Shown: positions 1 through 8,373, counted from the stretch's first letter. The stretch is DNA of 64,000 bases from Clostridia bacterium (GCA_900770165.1 CAAGJJ010000055.1:62001-126000), one strand, 5' to 3'. The notes: generated by a model not told the origin, from the sequence alone. Program-made: numbers and translations.

Positions 1-917
1 ATTCTGGTATAGAATTTGCTATTATTCGTTCTGGATGGGGCTATAATGGTGATGGAGAGATTGATAAGTATTTCAAAAAAAATATAAATGAGGCTAAATC
101 TGCAGGAATAAAAGTTGGAGTTTATCATTATAGCTACGCTGATTCTGTAGAAAATGCAAAACAAGAAGCAGAATATTGTTTAAACATAGTAGACTCAGCA
201 AAAGTCAAACTAGATCTTCCAATTTACTTTGATATTGAAGATCCTTCTATATCGAATAAATATGATAAAAATTTAAGAACAAATATGTGTATAGCTTTTT
301 GTTCAGAAATTGAAAAAGCAGGTTATTGGGCTGGAGTTTATTCTAACTTAAATTGGTTTAATAATTACTTGAATAAAGAGGAGCTTTCGAAAAGATATAC
401 ACTTTGGCTTGCCCAGTATAATAATATAAACGAAATGAATTGTGATATTTGGCAATATACATCTTCAGGTTCTGTTAGTGGAATAAATGGAAATGTTGAT
501 ATGAATATAATGTATAGAGATTTAATTGAAGATATAAGTGGATCTGCGAGTAAAATTGAAAATTTAAAAGGTACGGAAAATTTGTTAGATACTACTCCTG
601 AAATGACATATTACACTATAAAAGATGGCGATACATTAAGTAAAATTGCATCTGTATACAACACTACGTATCAATATCTTGCAGAAATAAACAAAATTAA
701 AAATCCTGATGTAATTTATGTTGGAGAAACAATAGTTGTTCCTAACAATGGCAATTTTAGCGAGGCAAAGCTGCATATAGTAAAGTCTGGCGAAACTCTT
801 TGGTCAATTTCTGAAGACTATCTTGGAGATGGAAGTAAATATAAGGATATTATGAATTTAAATAACCTTTCAAGTGACATTATATATCCTGGCGATGTAA
901 TAAAGATTTCAAATTAA
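1..917 (+). CDS. GH25 family lysozyme with two C-terminal LysM repeats (5' end outside window)
   Basis: The reading frame is open from the first complete codon at 3, so the start lies upstream. About 304 residues are visible. The first ~190 look like a glycoside hydrolase 25 muramidase: a beta-strand ending in Asp-Ile-Glu (231-239) matches the family's catalytic DxE, and a WQYTSSG segment near 448-468 matches the family's end. Two LysM repeats follow (about 609-746 and 768-914), each with the GDTL/GETL turn and an ending I-x-V/I-x-N pattern; they should bind peptidoglycan. The product would cleave the MurNAc-GlcNAc bond of peptidoglycan. The holin just downstream makes a two-gene lysis unit of phage type. 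It could instead serve a phage-tail-like particle or cell-wall turnover. Confidence 0.88.
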   Translation, partial: SGIEFAIIRSGWGYNGDGEIDKYFKKNINEAKSAGIKVGVYHYSYADSVENAKQEAEYCLNIVDSAKVKLDLPIYFDIEDPSISNKYDKNLRTNMCIAFCSEIEKAGYWAGVYSNLNWFNNYLNKEELSKRYTLWLAQYNNINEMNCDIWQYTSSGSVSGINGNVDMNIMYRDLIEDISGSASKIENLKGTENLLDTTPEMTYYTIKDGDTLSKIASVYNTTYQYLAEINKIKNPDVIYVGETIVVPNNGNFSEAKLHIVKSGETLWSISEDYLGDGSKYKDIMNLNNLSSDIIYPGDVIKISN

Positions 918-927
918 GGTGATAATA

Positions 928-1353
928 ATGTTAAATGATGTTATAGAAAGCTTGGCTCATGATTCAATAGTTACAATTTTAATAGTTTCAATGATGTTAG
1001 ATACTGTTTTAGGAATTTTGAGTGCAATTAAAGAACGTAAATTTAATTCTACAATAGGAATAAATGGTGTAATTAGAAAGGTAGCAATGTTTGTATGTGT
1101 GAGCTTTTTAATGTGTATAGATTGTATTATACATATAGATTTGTTGTTTATGGTACCTAGTGAATATATTACTGTTTTGGGCTTTGAAGAGTTGGGATTG
1201 TGTGAATTCTTTTCTTTAATATTTATATTATGTGAATCTGTAAGTATTTTAAAGAATATGATTCGCTGCAATTTACCTATACCCCCTAAAATAAAAAAGT
1301 TTGTGGAAGGCCTGTTAGACAACATGACTTCTGAATTAAATGAAAAGCGTTAA
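928..1353 (+). CDS. phage holin family protein (Holin_4 type)
   Basis: A 141-residue membrane protein starting ten bases after the muramidase stop. An AAGGTG ribosome site at 916-921 fits ATG 928; the GTG at 919 overlaps that site and is less likely. It has three or four hydrophobic segments, an N-terminal D-x-x-L-G-I-x-x-A-x-K-x-x-K-F-x-S pattern and a PxPxKI stretch before a charged tail; these are typical of the toxin-secretion/phage-lysis holin family. Holins form holes in the cytoplasmic membrane that let the lysozyme reach the wall. The pairing with the GH25 gene supports this role. The rest of any phage lies outside the window. Confidence 0.85.
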   Translation: MLNDVIESLAHDSIVTILIVSMMLDTVLGILSAIKERKFNSTIGINGVIRKVAMFVCVSFLMCIDCIIHIDLLFMVPSEYITVLGFEELGLCEFFSLIFILCESVSILKNMIRCNLPIPPKIKKFVEGLLDNMTSELNEKR

Positions 1354-1360
1354 AAAAACA

Positions 1361-1396
1361 AAAAAGGATTAACTTTTAATTAAGTTAATCCTTTTT
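1361..1396. terminator. bidirectional terminator between holin and nrdG
   Basis: A perfect 15-bp inverted repeat (1361-1375 and 1382-1396) with a 6-base loop has an A-run on one side and a T-run on the other. It sits between convergent genes and can stop transcription from both strands. Confidence 0.9.
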
Positions 1397-1405
1397 ATAT
1401 TTGTT

Positions 1406-1912
1406 TTAAAAATCTTTTTCTATAGCATACCCTTTTTCTATAGATTTTTTAGGATCTATTATTCGTTGATTTTCCGAACCTTTAAATCTTAACATTAAGC
1501 TTTTCTTTTCTAAAATAAATGGCCCATCTACAAGGGTATCTGTTTGTAGCAAAAGTTCTTTCCAATATGGATGCGTACTAAAGCCACAAATTAATTGTTC
1601 AATTGTATATCCAGTATAAGTAACAATATTTAAACCAAGGTTATGTATTTCTTTTGCAAGTTCTGAAAAACCTTTAGGTTGAAGAAAAGGTTCTCCTCCT
1701 GAGAAGGTTACACCAGATAATAATGGATTTTTTTTGATTTCTTCTAAGATTTTACTTGTTGAAATTTCATAACCTAGCTTGATATCATGAGTTTCAGGAT
1801 TATGACAACCTTTACAATTGTGTGTACAGCCTTGAGAAAATATTACAAAGCGTATTCCAGGTCCATCAACTATAGACTCTCGTATAATTCCTGCTATTTT
1901 TAACTTAGACAT
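1406..1912 (-). CDS. nrdG: anaerobic ribonucleoside-triphosphate reductase activating protein
   Basis: 168 residues, normal length for NrdG. Near residue 30 it carries the radical-SAM cluster motif CTHNCKGCH (CxxxCxxC), followed by a TFSGGEP segment that binds S-adenosylmethionine. The enzyme uses a 4Fe-4S cluster and SAM to generate the glycyl radical on NrdD. Its ATG shares one base with the nrdD stop codon (TAATG at 1914-1910), so the two are translationally coupled and share the NrdR-type promoter upstream of nrdD. A GGAG site lies inside the end of nrdD. Confidence 0.97.
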   Translation of the reverse strand: MSKLKIAGIIRESIVDGPGIRFVIFSQGCTHNCKGCHNPETHDIKLGYEISTSKILEEIKKNPLLSGVTFSGGEPFLQPKGFSELAKEIHNLGLNIVTYTGYTIEQLICGFSTHPYWKELLLQTDTLVDGPFILEKKSLMLRFKGSENQRIIDPKKSIEKGYAIEKDF

Positions 1913-4263
1913 TAAATAATCTCCATCGATTTGCTATCGCCAACTGTAGCAGTTGTGTGTTTAACGCGGTCATTAACTTCAGCTTTTTTTGCATTATTAA
2001 ATCTATCTACAGTTCCAACAAGGTAACCAGTTATTCTACGTATACGTTCAAAGTTTGGGTTACCATCGTTTTCATGTCTACCACATTTTGGACAAGTATC
2101 GTTTATTATACCGGTATATCCACATATAGGATCTCTATCAACTGGATGGTTTATTGATCCATAACCAATTCCTGATTCCTTCATACAACGTATAACTTGC
2201 TCGAAAGCTTCAAGATTTGCTAGAGGATCTCCATCGAGCTCTATATATGATATATGTCCTCCGTTTGTAAGGTTGTGGTAAGGAGCTTCTAATTTAATTT
2301 TATCGTATGCAGAAATATTGAAATAAACAGGGATATGGAATGAATTAGTATAATACTCTCTATCCGTAACACCAGGTATTTTACCAAATCTTTTTGCATC
2401 AATGCGTACAAATCTTCCAGAAAGTCCTTCCGCCGGTGTTGCGATTAATGAAAAGTTTAAACCATATTTTTTTGTAGCTTCATCCATTCTTTTTCTCATA
2501 TATCCTATAATTTCTAAACCGAGTTTTTGTGAATCTTCACTTTCACCGTGGTGATATCCAGTAAGAGATTTCAAAGCTTCAGCTAGGCCTATAAATCCCA
2601 TAGTTAATGTACCGTGTTTTAAAACTTCTCTTACTTCATCGTCTGGTGAAAGTTTTTCAGAATCCATCCAAATACCTTGTCCCATTAAGAATGGATAATT
2701 TCTTACGAGTTTACGAGCTTGTATTTCATATCTATCGAGCAATTGCTCTATTACTAAATCTATTTGCGTATCTAACTGTTTATAGAAGGATTCTACATTT
2801 TTATTACTTAAAATAGCAATTCTTGGAAGATTAACTGATGTAAAACTTAAATTACCACGGCCTGTAAATATTTCTCTTGTTTTGTCATAATAATTTGCAG
2901 CTACACGAGTACGGCATCCCATATATGCAACTTCTGTTTCTGGATGTCCAGGCTTATAATATTGAAGATTAAAAGGAGCATCTATAAAGGAAAAATTCGG
3001 GAATAAACGCTTTGCGCTTACTCGGCATGCTAATTTAAATAAATCATAGTTAGGATCTTCATGATTATAATTTATTCCTTCTTTTACTTTAAATATATGT
3101 ATAGGGAATATAGGAGTTTCTCCGTCGCCAAGTCCAGCTTCTGTTGCTAATAGGACATTTTTTATAACCATTCTTCCTTCAGGAGTTGTATCTGTACCAT
3201 AGTTTATAGAACTAAATGGAATTTGTGCTCCAGCTCTTGAATGCATTGTATTTAAATTATGTACAAAAGCTTCCATTGCTTGGTATGTAGCTCGATCAGT
3301 TTCTTTGTTTGCATGTCTATATGCGAAATTCTGGATTTTTTCTGCATTTTTAAAGTCAAAACGTTCTGACAAAATAGAAAGCTCAGCTTTCATATATTTT
3401 TCACCATCTTCAAGTTTTGCAGAAGAACCACTTTCTTGTTCAGCCTTTTTTGTTATTTCTAATGCGAGGCTATCGCAGTTTTCAGAATCGGTTATAATTT
3501 CTAATGCTCTTTCTAAATTTTGACGGTATATTCTTTTATAAGTTTTTGCAACACCTTTGGCCATTGCGTAATCGAAATTTGGTATACTTTGACCTCCGTG
3601 CTGGTCATTTTGATTAGATTGAATTGCTATGCAAGACAATGCTGAATAACTAGCTATATCGTTTGGTTCTCTTAAAAACCCATGACCTGTAGAAAAACCG
3701 TTTGTAAATAATTTATCGATATCAATTTGACAACATGTAGTTGTTAATGTTAAGAAATCTAGATCATGTATATGTATGTCACCTTCACGATGTGCTTTTG
3801 CATGTTTTGGGTTGAGCATATACATTTCATAAAATTGTTTAGCTCCTTCAGAACCATATTTTAACATAGTACCCATAGCAGTATCGCCATCTATATTTGC
3901 ATTTTCACGTTTTATGTCATTATCTTTTGCAGACTTAAATGTTAAATCTCTATAAATTTTCATAAGTTTAGTGTTTTTTTCTCTTTTGCGTGTACGTTCA
4001 GATCTATATAGAATATATTTTTTTGCTGCTTCTGTTTGTCCATTTTCTACTAAGACTTTTTCGACTATATTTTGTATTTGTTCAGCAGATAGAGAACTAT
4101 TATTCTCTTTTTCAATATAATCAAGAACTTTTTCAGATAAATCTTTTGCAAGATTAGGGTCAGTACCTTCTATTGATTGTATAGCACTATAAATGGCATT
4201 TGAAATTTTGTTAATATTGAAAGAAACTTTACGTCCATCACGTTTCATTATTGTTTGAATCAT
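1912..4263 (-). CDS. nrdD: anaerobic ribonucleoside-triphosphate reductase
   Basis: 783 residues. The N-terminal ~95 residues form an ATP-cone allosteric domain (MKRDGRKVSFN start). The centre carries the conserved N-x-N-T-M-H-S-R-A-G-A-Q-x-P-F-S-S-I-N-Y-G segment of class III reductases. Near the C-terminus a zinc site (CGYTG then CPKCG) is followed by R-x-x-G-Y-L, where the glycine is the expected radical carrier. It makes deoxyribonucleotides without oxygen, so the host grows anaerobically. It is first in an operon with nrdG. The ribosome site GGGAGG fits the ATG at 4263. Confidence 0.98.
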   Translation of the reverse strand: MIQTIMKRDGRKVSFNINKISNAIYSAIQSIEGTDPNLAKDLSEKVLDYIEKENNSSLSAEQIQNIVEKVLVENGQTEAAKKYILYRSERTRKREKNTKLMKIYRDLTFKSAKDNDIKRENANIDGDTAMGTMLKYGSEGAKQFYEMYMLNPKHAKAHREGDIHIHDLDFLTLTTTCCQIDIDKLFTNGFSTGHGFLREPNDIASYSALSCIAIQSNQNDQHGGQSIPNFDYAMAKGVAKTYKRIYRQNLERALEIITDSENCDSLALEITKKAEQESGSSAKLEDGEKYMKAELSILSERFDFKNAEKIQNFAYRHANKETDRATYQAMEAFVHNLNTMHSRAGAQIPFSSINYGTDTTPEGRMVIKNVLLATEAGLGDGETPIFPIHIFKVKEGINYNHEDPNYDLFKLACRVSAKRLFPNFSFIDAPFNLQYYKPGHPETEVAYMGCRTRVAANYYDKTREIFTGRGNLSFTSVNLPRIAILSNKNVESFYKQLDTQIDLVIEQLLDRYEIQARKLVRNYPFLMGQGIWMDSEKLSPDDEVREVLKHGTLTMGFIGLAEALKSLTGYHHGESEDSQKLGLEIIGYMRKRMDEATKKYGLNFSLIATPAEGLSGRFVRIDAKRFGKIPGVTDREYYTNSFHIPVYFNISAYDKIKLEAPYHNLTNGGHISYIELDGDPLANLEAFEQVIRCMKESGIGYGSINHPVDRDPICGYTGIINDTCPKCGRHENDGNPNFERIRRITGYLVGTVDRFNNAKKAEVNDRVKHTTATVGDSKSMEII

Positions 4264-4285
4264 GCTTATCCTCCCTAAAATTTAA

Positions 4286-4350
4286 TTACTATATATTGTG
4301 ATATTTTCACTTTCCTTTTATATTATATCCTATATATTGTATGCTGTCAA
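4286..4350 (-). promoter_or_regulatory. nrdDG promoter with two NrdR-like boxes
   Basis: Read on the minus strand there is TTGACA (4350-4345), a 17-base spacer and TATAAT (4327-4322), a full sigma-A consensus. Two copies of an NrdR-box-like sequence, each 13 of 16 matches to the published ACACWATATATWGTGT pattern as I recall it, lie at 4327-4342 (filling the -35/-10 spacer) and 4286-4301 (just after the start point). They are 41 bp apart, four helical turns, the phased arrangement known for the ATP/dATP-sensing repressor NrdR. The nrdR gene itself is not in the window. Confidence 0.85.
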
Positions 4351-4660
4351 TGTACGGATACATAAATATGGCTTATATTTTTTAAGAATTTTAGGGGATT
4401 TTTTATAAGTGCTAAATTAAAAAAATTTTAAAGTTAATTGAGATATTATGTATTTATTGTAGCTAAAAATTAGTGTATATACCGTTTTTATGGGTGTATA
4501 GTAATATGTATAATAATGTCAAATGCCTCTTTGTTTTAATATTATATACTAAGACAAAAGTATTACAAAACACAAATTTTTAAATTATGATTATTTTACA
4601 ATTATTTAGGCAAAAATATTTTTGCGGGTATTTTGTAGTTATCCAATTCAAATACAAAAA
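4351..4660. other. AT-rich intergenic stretch between nrdD and mazF
   Basis: No gene is supported here; in particular I see no small antitoxin reading frame before mazF. The one structure of note is a perfect 16-bp palindrome, GCAAAAATATTTTTGC, at 4610-4625, which could be an operator for mazF but may be chance in such AT-rich DNA. Confidence 0.5.
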
Positions 4661-4677
4661 TTCGGAGAGTGGAAGAC

Positions 4678-5049
4678 TTGAATATAAAGCGTGGAGATAT
4701 TTTTTATGCTGATCTAAGCCCTGTTATAGGATCAGAACAAGGAGGAATAAGGCCTGTATTAATAGTACAAAATGATGTTGGAAACAAATTTAGCCCAACT
4801 GTAATAGCAGCAGCTATTACAAGCCAACATTCAAAGGCGAATTTACCTACACATATAAATTTAAATGCAGATGGCAGTGGGCTTGCTAGAAATTCTGTTG
4901 TATTGCTTGAGCAAATAAGAACCATTGACAAAAAGAGGCTTAAAGAGAAAATGGGATGCCTTGATTATAATTCAATGAATAAAGTAGATCAGGCCTTATC
5001 GATTAGCTTTGGATTAGGCAGCGATATTAATATGAGGACAGCTACATAA
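4678..5049 (+). CDS. mazF: MazF/PemK family endoribonuclease toxin (NdoA-like)
   Basis: 123 residues from the TTG at 4678, chosen because the protein then begins MNIKRGDIFYADLSPV as in NdoA/EndoA of other Firmicutes, and because GGAG at 4664-4667 is well spaced for it; the GTG at 4669 is too close to that site. Family landmarks are RGDIFYADL, GSEQGGIRPVLIVQND, AAITS and LEQIRTIDK. MazF toxins cut mRNA at short sequence motifs. Normally a MazE-type antitoxin gene lies directly upstream; none is visible, so this is an orphan copy or its antitoxin is encoded elsewhere. Confidence 0.95.
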   Translation: MNIKRGDIFYADLSPVIGSEQGGIRPVLIVQNDVGNKFSPTVIAAAITSQHSKANLPTHINLNADGSGLARNSVVLLEQIRTIDKKRLKEKMGCLDYNSMNKVDQALSISFGLGSDINMRTAT

Positions 5050-5068
5050 AGGGGGCTGTCCTCCTTTT
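5034..5068 (+). terminator. terminator overlapping the end of mazF
   Basis: A 9-bp stem (5034-5042 with 5055-5063) followed by a T-run. Its left arm lies inside the last codons of mazF. Confidence 0.8.
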
Positions 5069-5174
5069 ATATAAGATTTTAAATATATATTTTATGATTA
5101 TTTATAAGACATGTTGTGACATAAATATTGATGTCTATTTGAGATAATAATTTTGCCCTTAGATTGGAGGAGAT

Positions 5175-6041
5175 ATGAGCCAAGTTATATATGTGGATGT
5201 TTTAATTTCAGTAAATCTTATTATAAATTATTTTATTTTATTGGCAACGTCAAAATTTTTGAGATTTACTGTTAGAAGAAGAAATATTATTTTGGCATCT
5301 ATTCTAGCTTCGCTGTTTTCCCTTTACATATTTATTCCGGAAGTTAATATTTTTCTTTCAATTATAATTAAATTGATTATGTCTGTATTTATAGTTGCAA
5401 TTGCGTTTGGTATAAAAAACAAAAATAGATTTTTAAAGGCAATTGCTTGTTTTTATTCGAGTAGTTTTGGGTTTTGTGGGATAATTTTTGGATGTTGGTA
5501 CTTAGTTTCTGCAGATAATTTAATTGTTAAAAATGGTGTTGTTTATATTGATATATCTCCAACATTTCTTTTACTTGCAACAGCTTTAAGTTATATAATT
5601 ATTAGAATTATTAACCTTATTACAGGAAGACAATCTCCTAAAAATCTTTTTTGCGACGTAAAATTAGAAAACAATAATAAAATTTTACAAATAAGGGCTA
5701 AGATTGATACTGGAAATACATTAAAAGAACCGTTTTCTAATATACCTGTAATTGTTGCGGAATATAAGTATATAAAAAATATTGTACCTAGTAATTTTAC
5801 AAATTTTCTTAATGAATCAAATACTTTATCAAGTAGTGATCTGATAGAAAATAATTTTCGAATAATTCCATATAAAGTTATTTCTTCAAATGGAATGCTG
5901 CCGGCATTTAAACCAGACAAAGTTACTATTATTAGTAATGGCAGTAGATTAGAAAAAGAAGCTTACGTTGCAGTTTGCTCTAAAGAAAATCTAGGTTGCG
6001 AATTTGAGGCACTAATGAATCCTGATTTAATTGAACTATAA
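5175..6041 (+). CDS. spoIIGA: sigma-E processing peptidase SpoIIGA
   Basis: 288 residues. The first ~150 contain about five membrane segments; the soluble C-terminal half carries the aspartic-protease signature D-T-G-N at residues 178-181. SpoIIGA sits in the sporulation septum and removes the pro-sequence of sigma-E when the forespore signal SpoIIR arrives. It is directly upstream of sigE (18-bp gap), the standard spoIIG operon layout. A strong TTGGAGGAG site precedes ATG 5175. Confidence 0.96.
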   Translation: MSQVIYVDVLISVNLIINYFILLATSKFLRFTVRRRNIILASILASLFSLYIFIPEVNIFLSIIIKLIMSVFIVAIAFGIKNKNRFLKAIACFYSSSFGFCGIIFGCWYLVSADNLIVKNGVVYIDISPTFLLLATALSYIIIRIINLITGRQSPKNLFCDVKLENNNKILQIRAKIDTGNTLKEPFSNIPVIVAEYKYIKNIVPSNFTNFLNESNTLSSSDLIENNFRIIPYKVISSNGMLPAFKPDKVTIISNGSRLEKEAYVAVCSKENLGCEFEALMNPDLIEL

Positions 6042-6059
6042 GATAGAGGGTGAATTTAA

Positions 6060-6785
6060 ATGAATAGGTTACGTTTACTTATTAAAAGAAAAATGTTTTA
6101 TTTGCTTTTTAAAATTAAGAAAAAGTTTAATATTGGAGATGTGCACTATATAAATGGCCCTGAAACATTACCCGCACCGTTAACAAAAGCAGAAGAAGCT
6201 ATTGTTATGGAAAGAATAGAAAAAGGAGAAAAAAATGCGAGAGAACCATTAATTACGCATAATTTAAGGCTTGTCGTTTATATAGCAAAGAAGTTTGATT
6301 CAACAGGTGCAGGTGTTGAAGACCTTATTTCAATAGGCACAATTGGGCTAATTAAGGCGGTGAAGACGTTTTGCCCATCAAGAAATATTAAACTGGCTAC
6401 ATATGCATCTAGGTGTATAGAAAATGAAATATTGATGTATTTAAGGAAAAGTTCTCAACTTAAAAATGAAATGTCTATAGATGAACCTTTAAATATAGAC
6501 TGGGATGGAAATGAACTTTTGTTATCAGATGTTTTAGGAAGTGAGCACGATGTGGTTAACCATAGAATAGAACAAGAAGTGGAGTGTAATTTACTTTTAA
6601 AAGCAGTAAATAAATTATCTGAAAGAGAAAAAAATATAATGCAAATGCGGTTTGGACTTGAAGGGCATAAGGAACATACTCAAAAGGAGGTAGCAGATTT
6701 ATTAGGAATATCTCAATCATATATATCAAGGTTAGAAAAAAAGATAATTGAAAGGTTAAAAAAAGATCTTGAAAAAGTTTATTAA
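6060..6785 (+). CDS. sigE: RNA polymerase sporulation sigma factor E (pro-sigma-E)
   Basis: 241 residues with sigma-70 regions 2 to 4. Region 2 shows NLRLVVYIAKKF and EDLISIGTIGLIKAVKTF; region 4 has a helix-turn-helix ending YISRLEKKII. The basic, hydrophobic first ~30 residues are the inhibitory pro-sequence, with the likely cleavage area at VHYING (about residues 28-33). In the mother cell sigma-E drives early sporulation genes after SpoIIGA cleaves it. It forms an operon with spoIIGA. Confidence 0.97.
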   Translation: MNRLRLLIKRKMFYLLFKIKKKFNIGDVHYINGPETLPAPLTKAEEAIVMERIEKGEKNAREPLITHNLRLVVYIAKKFDSTGAGVEDLISIGTIGLIKAVKTFCPSRNIKLATYASRCIENEILMYLRKSSQLKNEMSIDEPLNIDWDGNELLLSDVLGSEHDVVNHRIEQEVECNLLLKAVNKLSEREKNIMQMRFGLEGHKEHTQKEVADLLGISQSYISRLEKKIIERLKKDLEKVY

Positions 6786-6839
6786 GTTATTAATTAAATT
6801 TGTTTTTTAATTGGAAGAATAGTTTTGAATAGATGAATT

Positions 6840-6892
6840 AATCTCCCCCTCTTTGACAATAATTAAAAGGAAGAGTATAAGAGGGGGAGATT
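6840..6892 (+). promoter_or_regulatory. sigG leader hairpin that pairs with the ribosome binding site
   Basis: A perfect 14-bp inverted repeat joins AATCTCCCCCTCTT (6840-6853) to its complement at 6879-6892, with a 25-base loop. The right arm contains the whole sigG ribosome site GAGGGGGAGA. Once transcribed as a leader, the RNA would hide the site and lower translation. The loop and stem also contain a TTGACA-17-TATAAG match, discussed separately. Confidence 0.85.
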
Positions 6893-6894
6893 TC

Positions 6895-7668
6895 TTGCAA
6901 TATAATAAAGTTAAAATTTGTGGAGTGAATACGTCTAAGTTAGAAGTGTTAAAAGAATCAGAAAAAACAGAACTTTTAAAGAAAGTAAAATTAGGAGATG
7001 AAAATGCTAGAGAAAAATTAATAAATGGAAATTTGAGGTTGGTTTTAAGTGTTATTCAAAGATTCACAAATAGGGGAGAAAACCTAGATGATTTATTTCA
7101 AGTAGGATGTATAGGACTTATAAAATCGATAGATAATTTTGATGTTAGTCACAATGTAAGATTTTCTACTTATGCTGTTCCAATGATAATTGGTGAAATA
7201 AGAAGGTATTTAAGAGATAATAATTCAATTAGAGTTAGTAGATCTATGAGAGATATAGCATATAAGGCTATGCAAGCAAAGGAAAGAATAATTGCAAAAA
7301 ATAATAGAGAGCCAACTATAGAAGAAATTTCAAAGGAATTAGACATACCTAAGGAAAGTGTGGTTTTAGCCTTAGAGGCAATAGTGGAGCCAGTATCTCT
7401 TTATGAGCCAGTTTTTTCAGATGGAAATGATACAATATATGTTATGGATCAAGTAGGAGATAAAAATGACGACATAAATTGGCTTGATGAAATTTCATTG
7501 AAGGAATCTATAGAAAGACTTGATGATAGAGAAAAAAAGATTTTATCGCTTAGATTTTTTAAAGGCAAAACACAAATGGAAGTAGCAGAAGATATAGGAA
7601 TAAGCCAAGCGCAGGTTTCTAGACTTGAAAAAGGGGTGCTAGATAAAATAAAAAAGCAATTAGAATGA
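6895..7668 (+). CDS. sigG: RNA polymerase sporulation sigma factor G
   Basis: 257 residues from TTG 6895, chosen because the protein then starts with the conserved YNKVKICGVNTSKL of sigma-G and the GAGGGGGAGA site is well placed; longer forms read through that site. Regions 2-4 are intact, with NGNLRLVLSVIQRF, YAVPMIIGEIRRYLRDN and ISQAQVSRLEK. Sigma-G drives late forespore transcription. It lies 109 bp after sigE, so readthrough from the spoIIG operon is possible, and its leader hairpin probably limits translation. Confidence 0.97.
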   Translation: MQYNKVKICGVNTSKLEVLKESEKTELLKKVKLGDENAREKLINGNLRLVLSVIQRFTNRGENLDDLFQVGCIGLIKSIDNFDVSHNVRFSTYAVPMIIGEIRRYLRDNNSIRVSRSMRDIAYKAMQAKERIIAKNNREPTIEEISKELDIPKESVVLALEAIVEPVSLYEPVFSDGNDTIYVMDQVGDKNDDINWLDEISLKESIERLDDREKKILSLRFFKGKTQMEVAEDIGISQAQVSRLEKGVLDKIKKQLE

Positions 7669-7686
7669 AAAATTTTTATTTAGGTA

Positions 7687-7715
7687 TTGACAACTATCTT
7701 AATATTAGATATAAT
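7687..7715 (+). promoter_or_regulatory. sigma-A promoter of the CAT tRNA gene
   Basis: TTGACA (7687-7692), a 17-base spacer and TATAAT (7710-7715): a perfect consensus, with transcription expected near 7722 and the tRNA starting at 7737. Confidence 0.92.
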
Positions 7716-7736
7716 ACTCTAAGTAAACTGAGGTAA

Positions 7737-7813
7737 GGGCCATTAGCTCAGTTGGTTAGAGCAACCGGCTCATAACCGGTTGGTCCGGGGTTCGAGTCCC
7801 TGATGGCCCACCA
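7737..7813 (+). tRNA. tRNA with CAT anticodon (Met elongator or Ile2)
   Basis: A 77-nt cloverleaf with acceptor GGGCCAT pairing with ATGGCCC, D arm AGCTCAGTTGGTTAGAGC, anticodon stem CCGG and loop CTCATAA, TTCGAGT T-loop, and an encoded CCA end. The CAT anticodon belongs to Met or, if the C is changed to lysidine, to Ile2 reading AUA. The sequence alone does not settle which. Confidence 0.95.
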
Positions 7814-7815
7814 AG

Positions 7816-7850
7816 AGAAACATCTATGAATAATGGATGTTTCTTTTTTT
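7816..7850 (+). terminator. terminator of the tRNA gene
   Basis: Stem AGAAACATC (7816-7824) with GATGTTTCT (7836-7844), followed by six T. Confidence 0.85.
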
Positions 7851-7917
7851 GTGCCATGTTTCAGCCTTATATTTGAACAGTTTTTAATTTGTTGAATTGT
7901 ATAACTGATTGCATATA

Positions 7918-7955
7918 TAAATATCCTCACATATATTGTGAGGATATTTATTTTG
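7918..7955. terminator. second hairpin downstream of the tRNA
   Basis: A 13-bp perfect stem (7918-7930 with 7938-7950) followed by TTTTG. It may be a back-up terminator; no gene lies between it and the tRNA terminator. Confidence 0.5.
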
Positions 7956-8005
7956 TTATTATAAAAAATGTTTTTTGAACTCCAAAATTATATCGAGAAT
8001 TCCGT

Positions 8006-8038
8006 ATACAAAAAAGCCATGAATATTTTCATGGCTTT
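8006..8038 (-). terminator. terminator of ireB
   Basis: An 11-bp stem (8013-8023 with 8028-8038) with a T-run on the minus strand directly after it. Confidence 0.85.
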
Positions 8039-8044
8039 AAATAA

Positions 8045-8290
8045 TTATTCATTTAAGTAAGATTTAACAAGAATTTGTAGAAGCTCATCTCGATCTATTT
8101 TACGTATAAGACTTCTAGCATTATTGTGGGTTGTAATATAAGTAGGATCTTCAGACAATATATATCCTACAATTTGGTTGAAAGGATCATACCCTTTTTC
8201 TTTTAAAGCATCATAGACTGTAGTTAATATATATTTTATGTTTCCTTCTTTATCGTTACCGATAGAAAAGGTCATTGTTTTATCGTACAT
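8045..8290 (-). CDS. ireB: IreB family regulatory phosphoprotein (UPF0297)
   Basis: 81 residues, the usual family size. It starts YDKTMTFSIG and carries Y-x-P-x-x-Q-I-V-G-Y-I-L-S-x-D-P-x-Y-I-T, the hallmark of the IreB/YrzL family. In enterococci IreB is phosphorylated by the Ser/Thr kinase IreK and affects cephalosporin resistance; the role in Clostridia is inferred from this. In many Firmicutes the gene sits between alaS and ruvX, but here it stands alone beside pheST with its own terminator. Confidence 0.93.
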   Translation of the reverse strand: MYDKTMTFSIGNDKEGNIKYILTTVYDALKEKGYDPFNQIVGYILSEDPTYITTHNNARSLIRKIDRDELLQILVKSYLNE

Positions 8291-8373
8291 AATACCACCT
8301 CCGATGATTTATTTTATAATAACATATTAAAATGATCTATACAAGACATACATGTAAAAAATAAGTTATTATT

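Noticed and set aside
5070..5174. Spo0A boxes upstream of spoIIGA
   Set aside because: Searched for TGTCGAA-type sites; only poor matches, so no claim is made.
6853..6881. TTGACA-17-TATAAG promoter match within the sigG leader
   Set aside because: Transcription would begin near 6888, inside the ribosome site and only a few bases before the TTG, giving an mRNA without a start signal. I treat it as chance or as a non-productive site.
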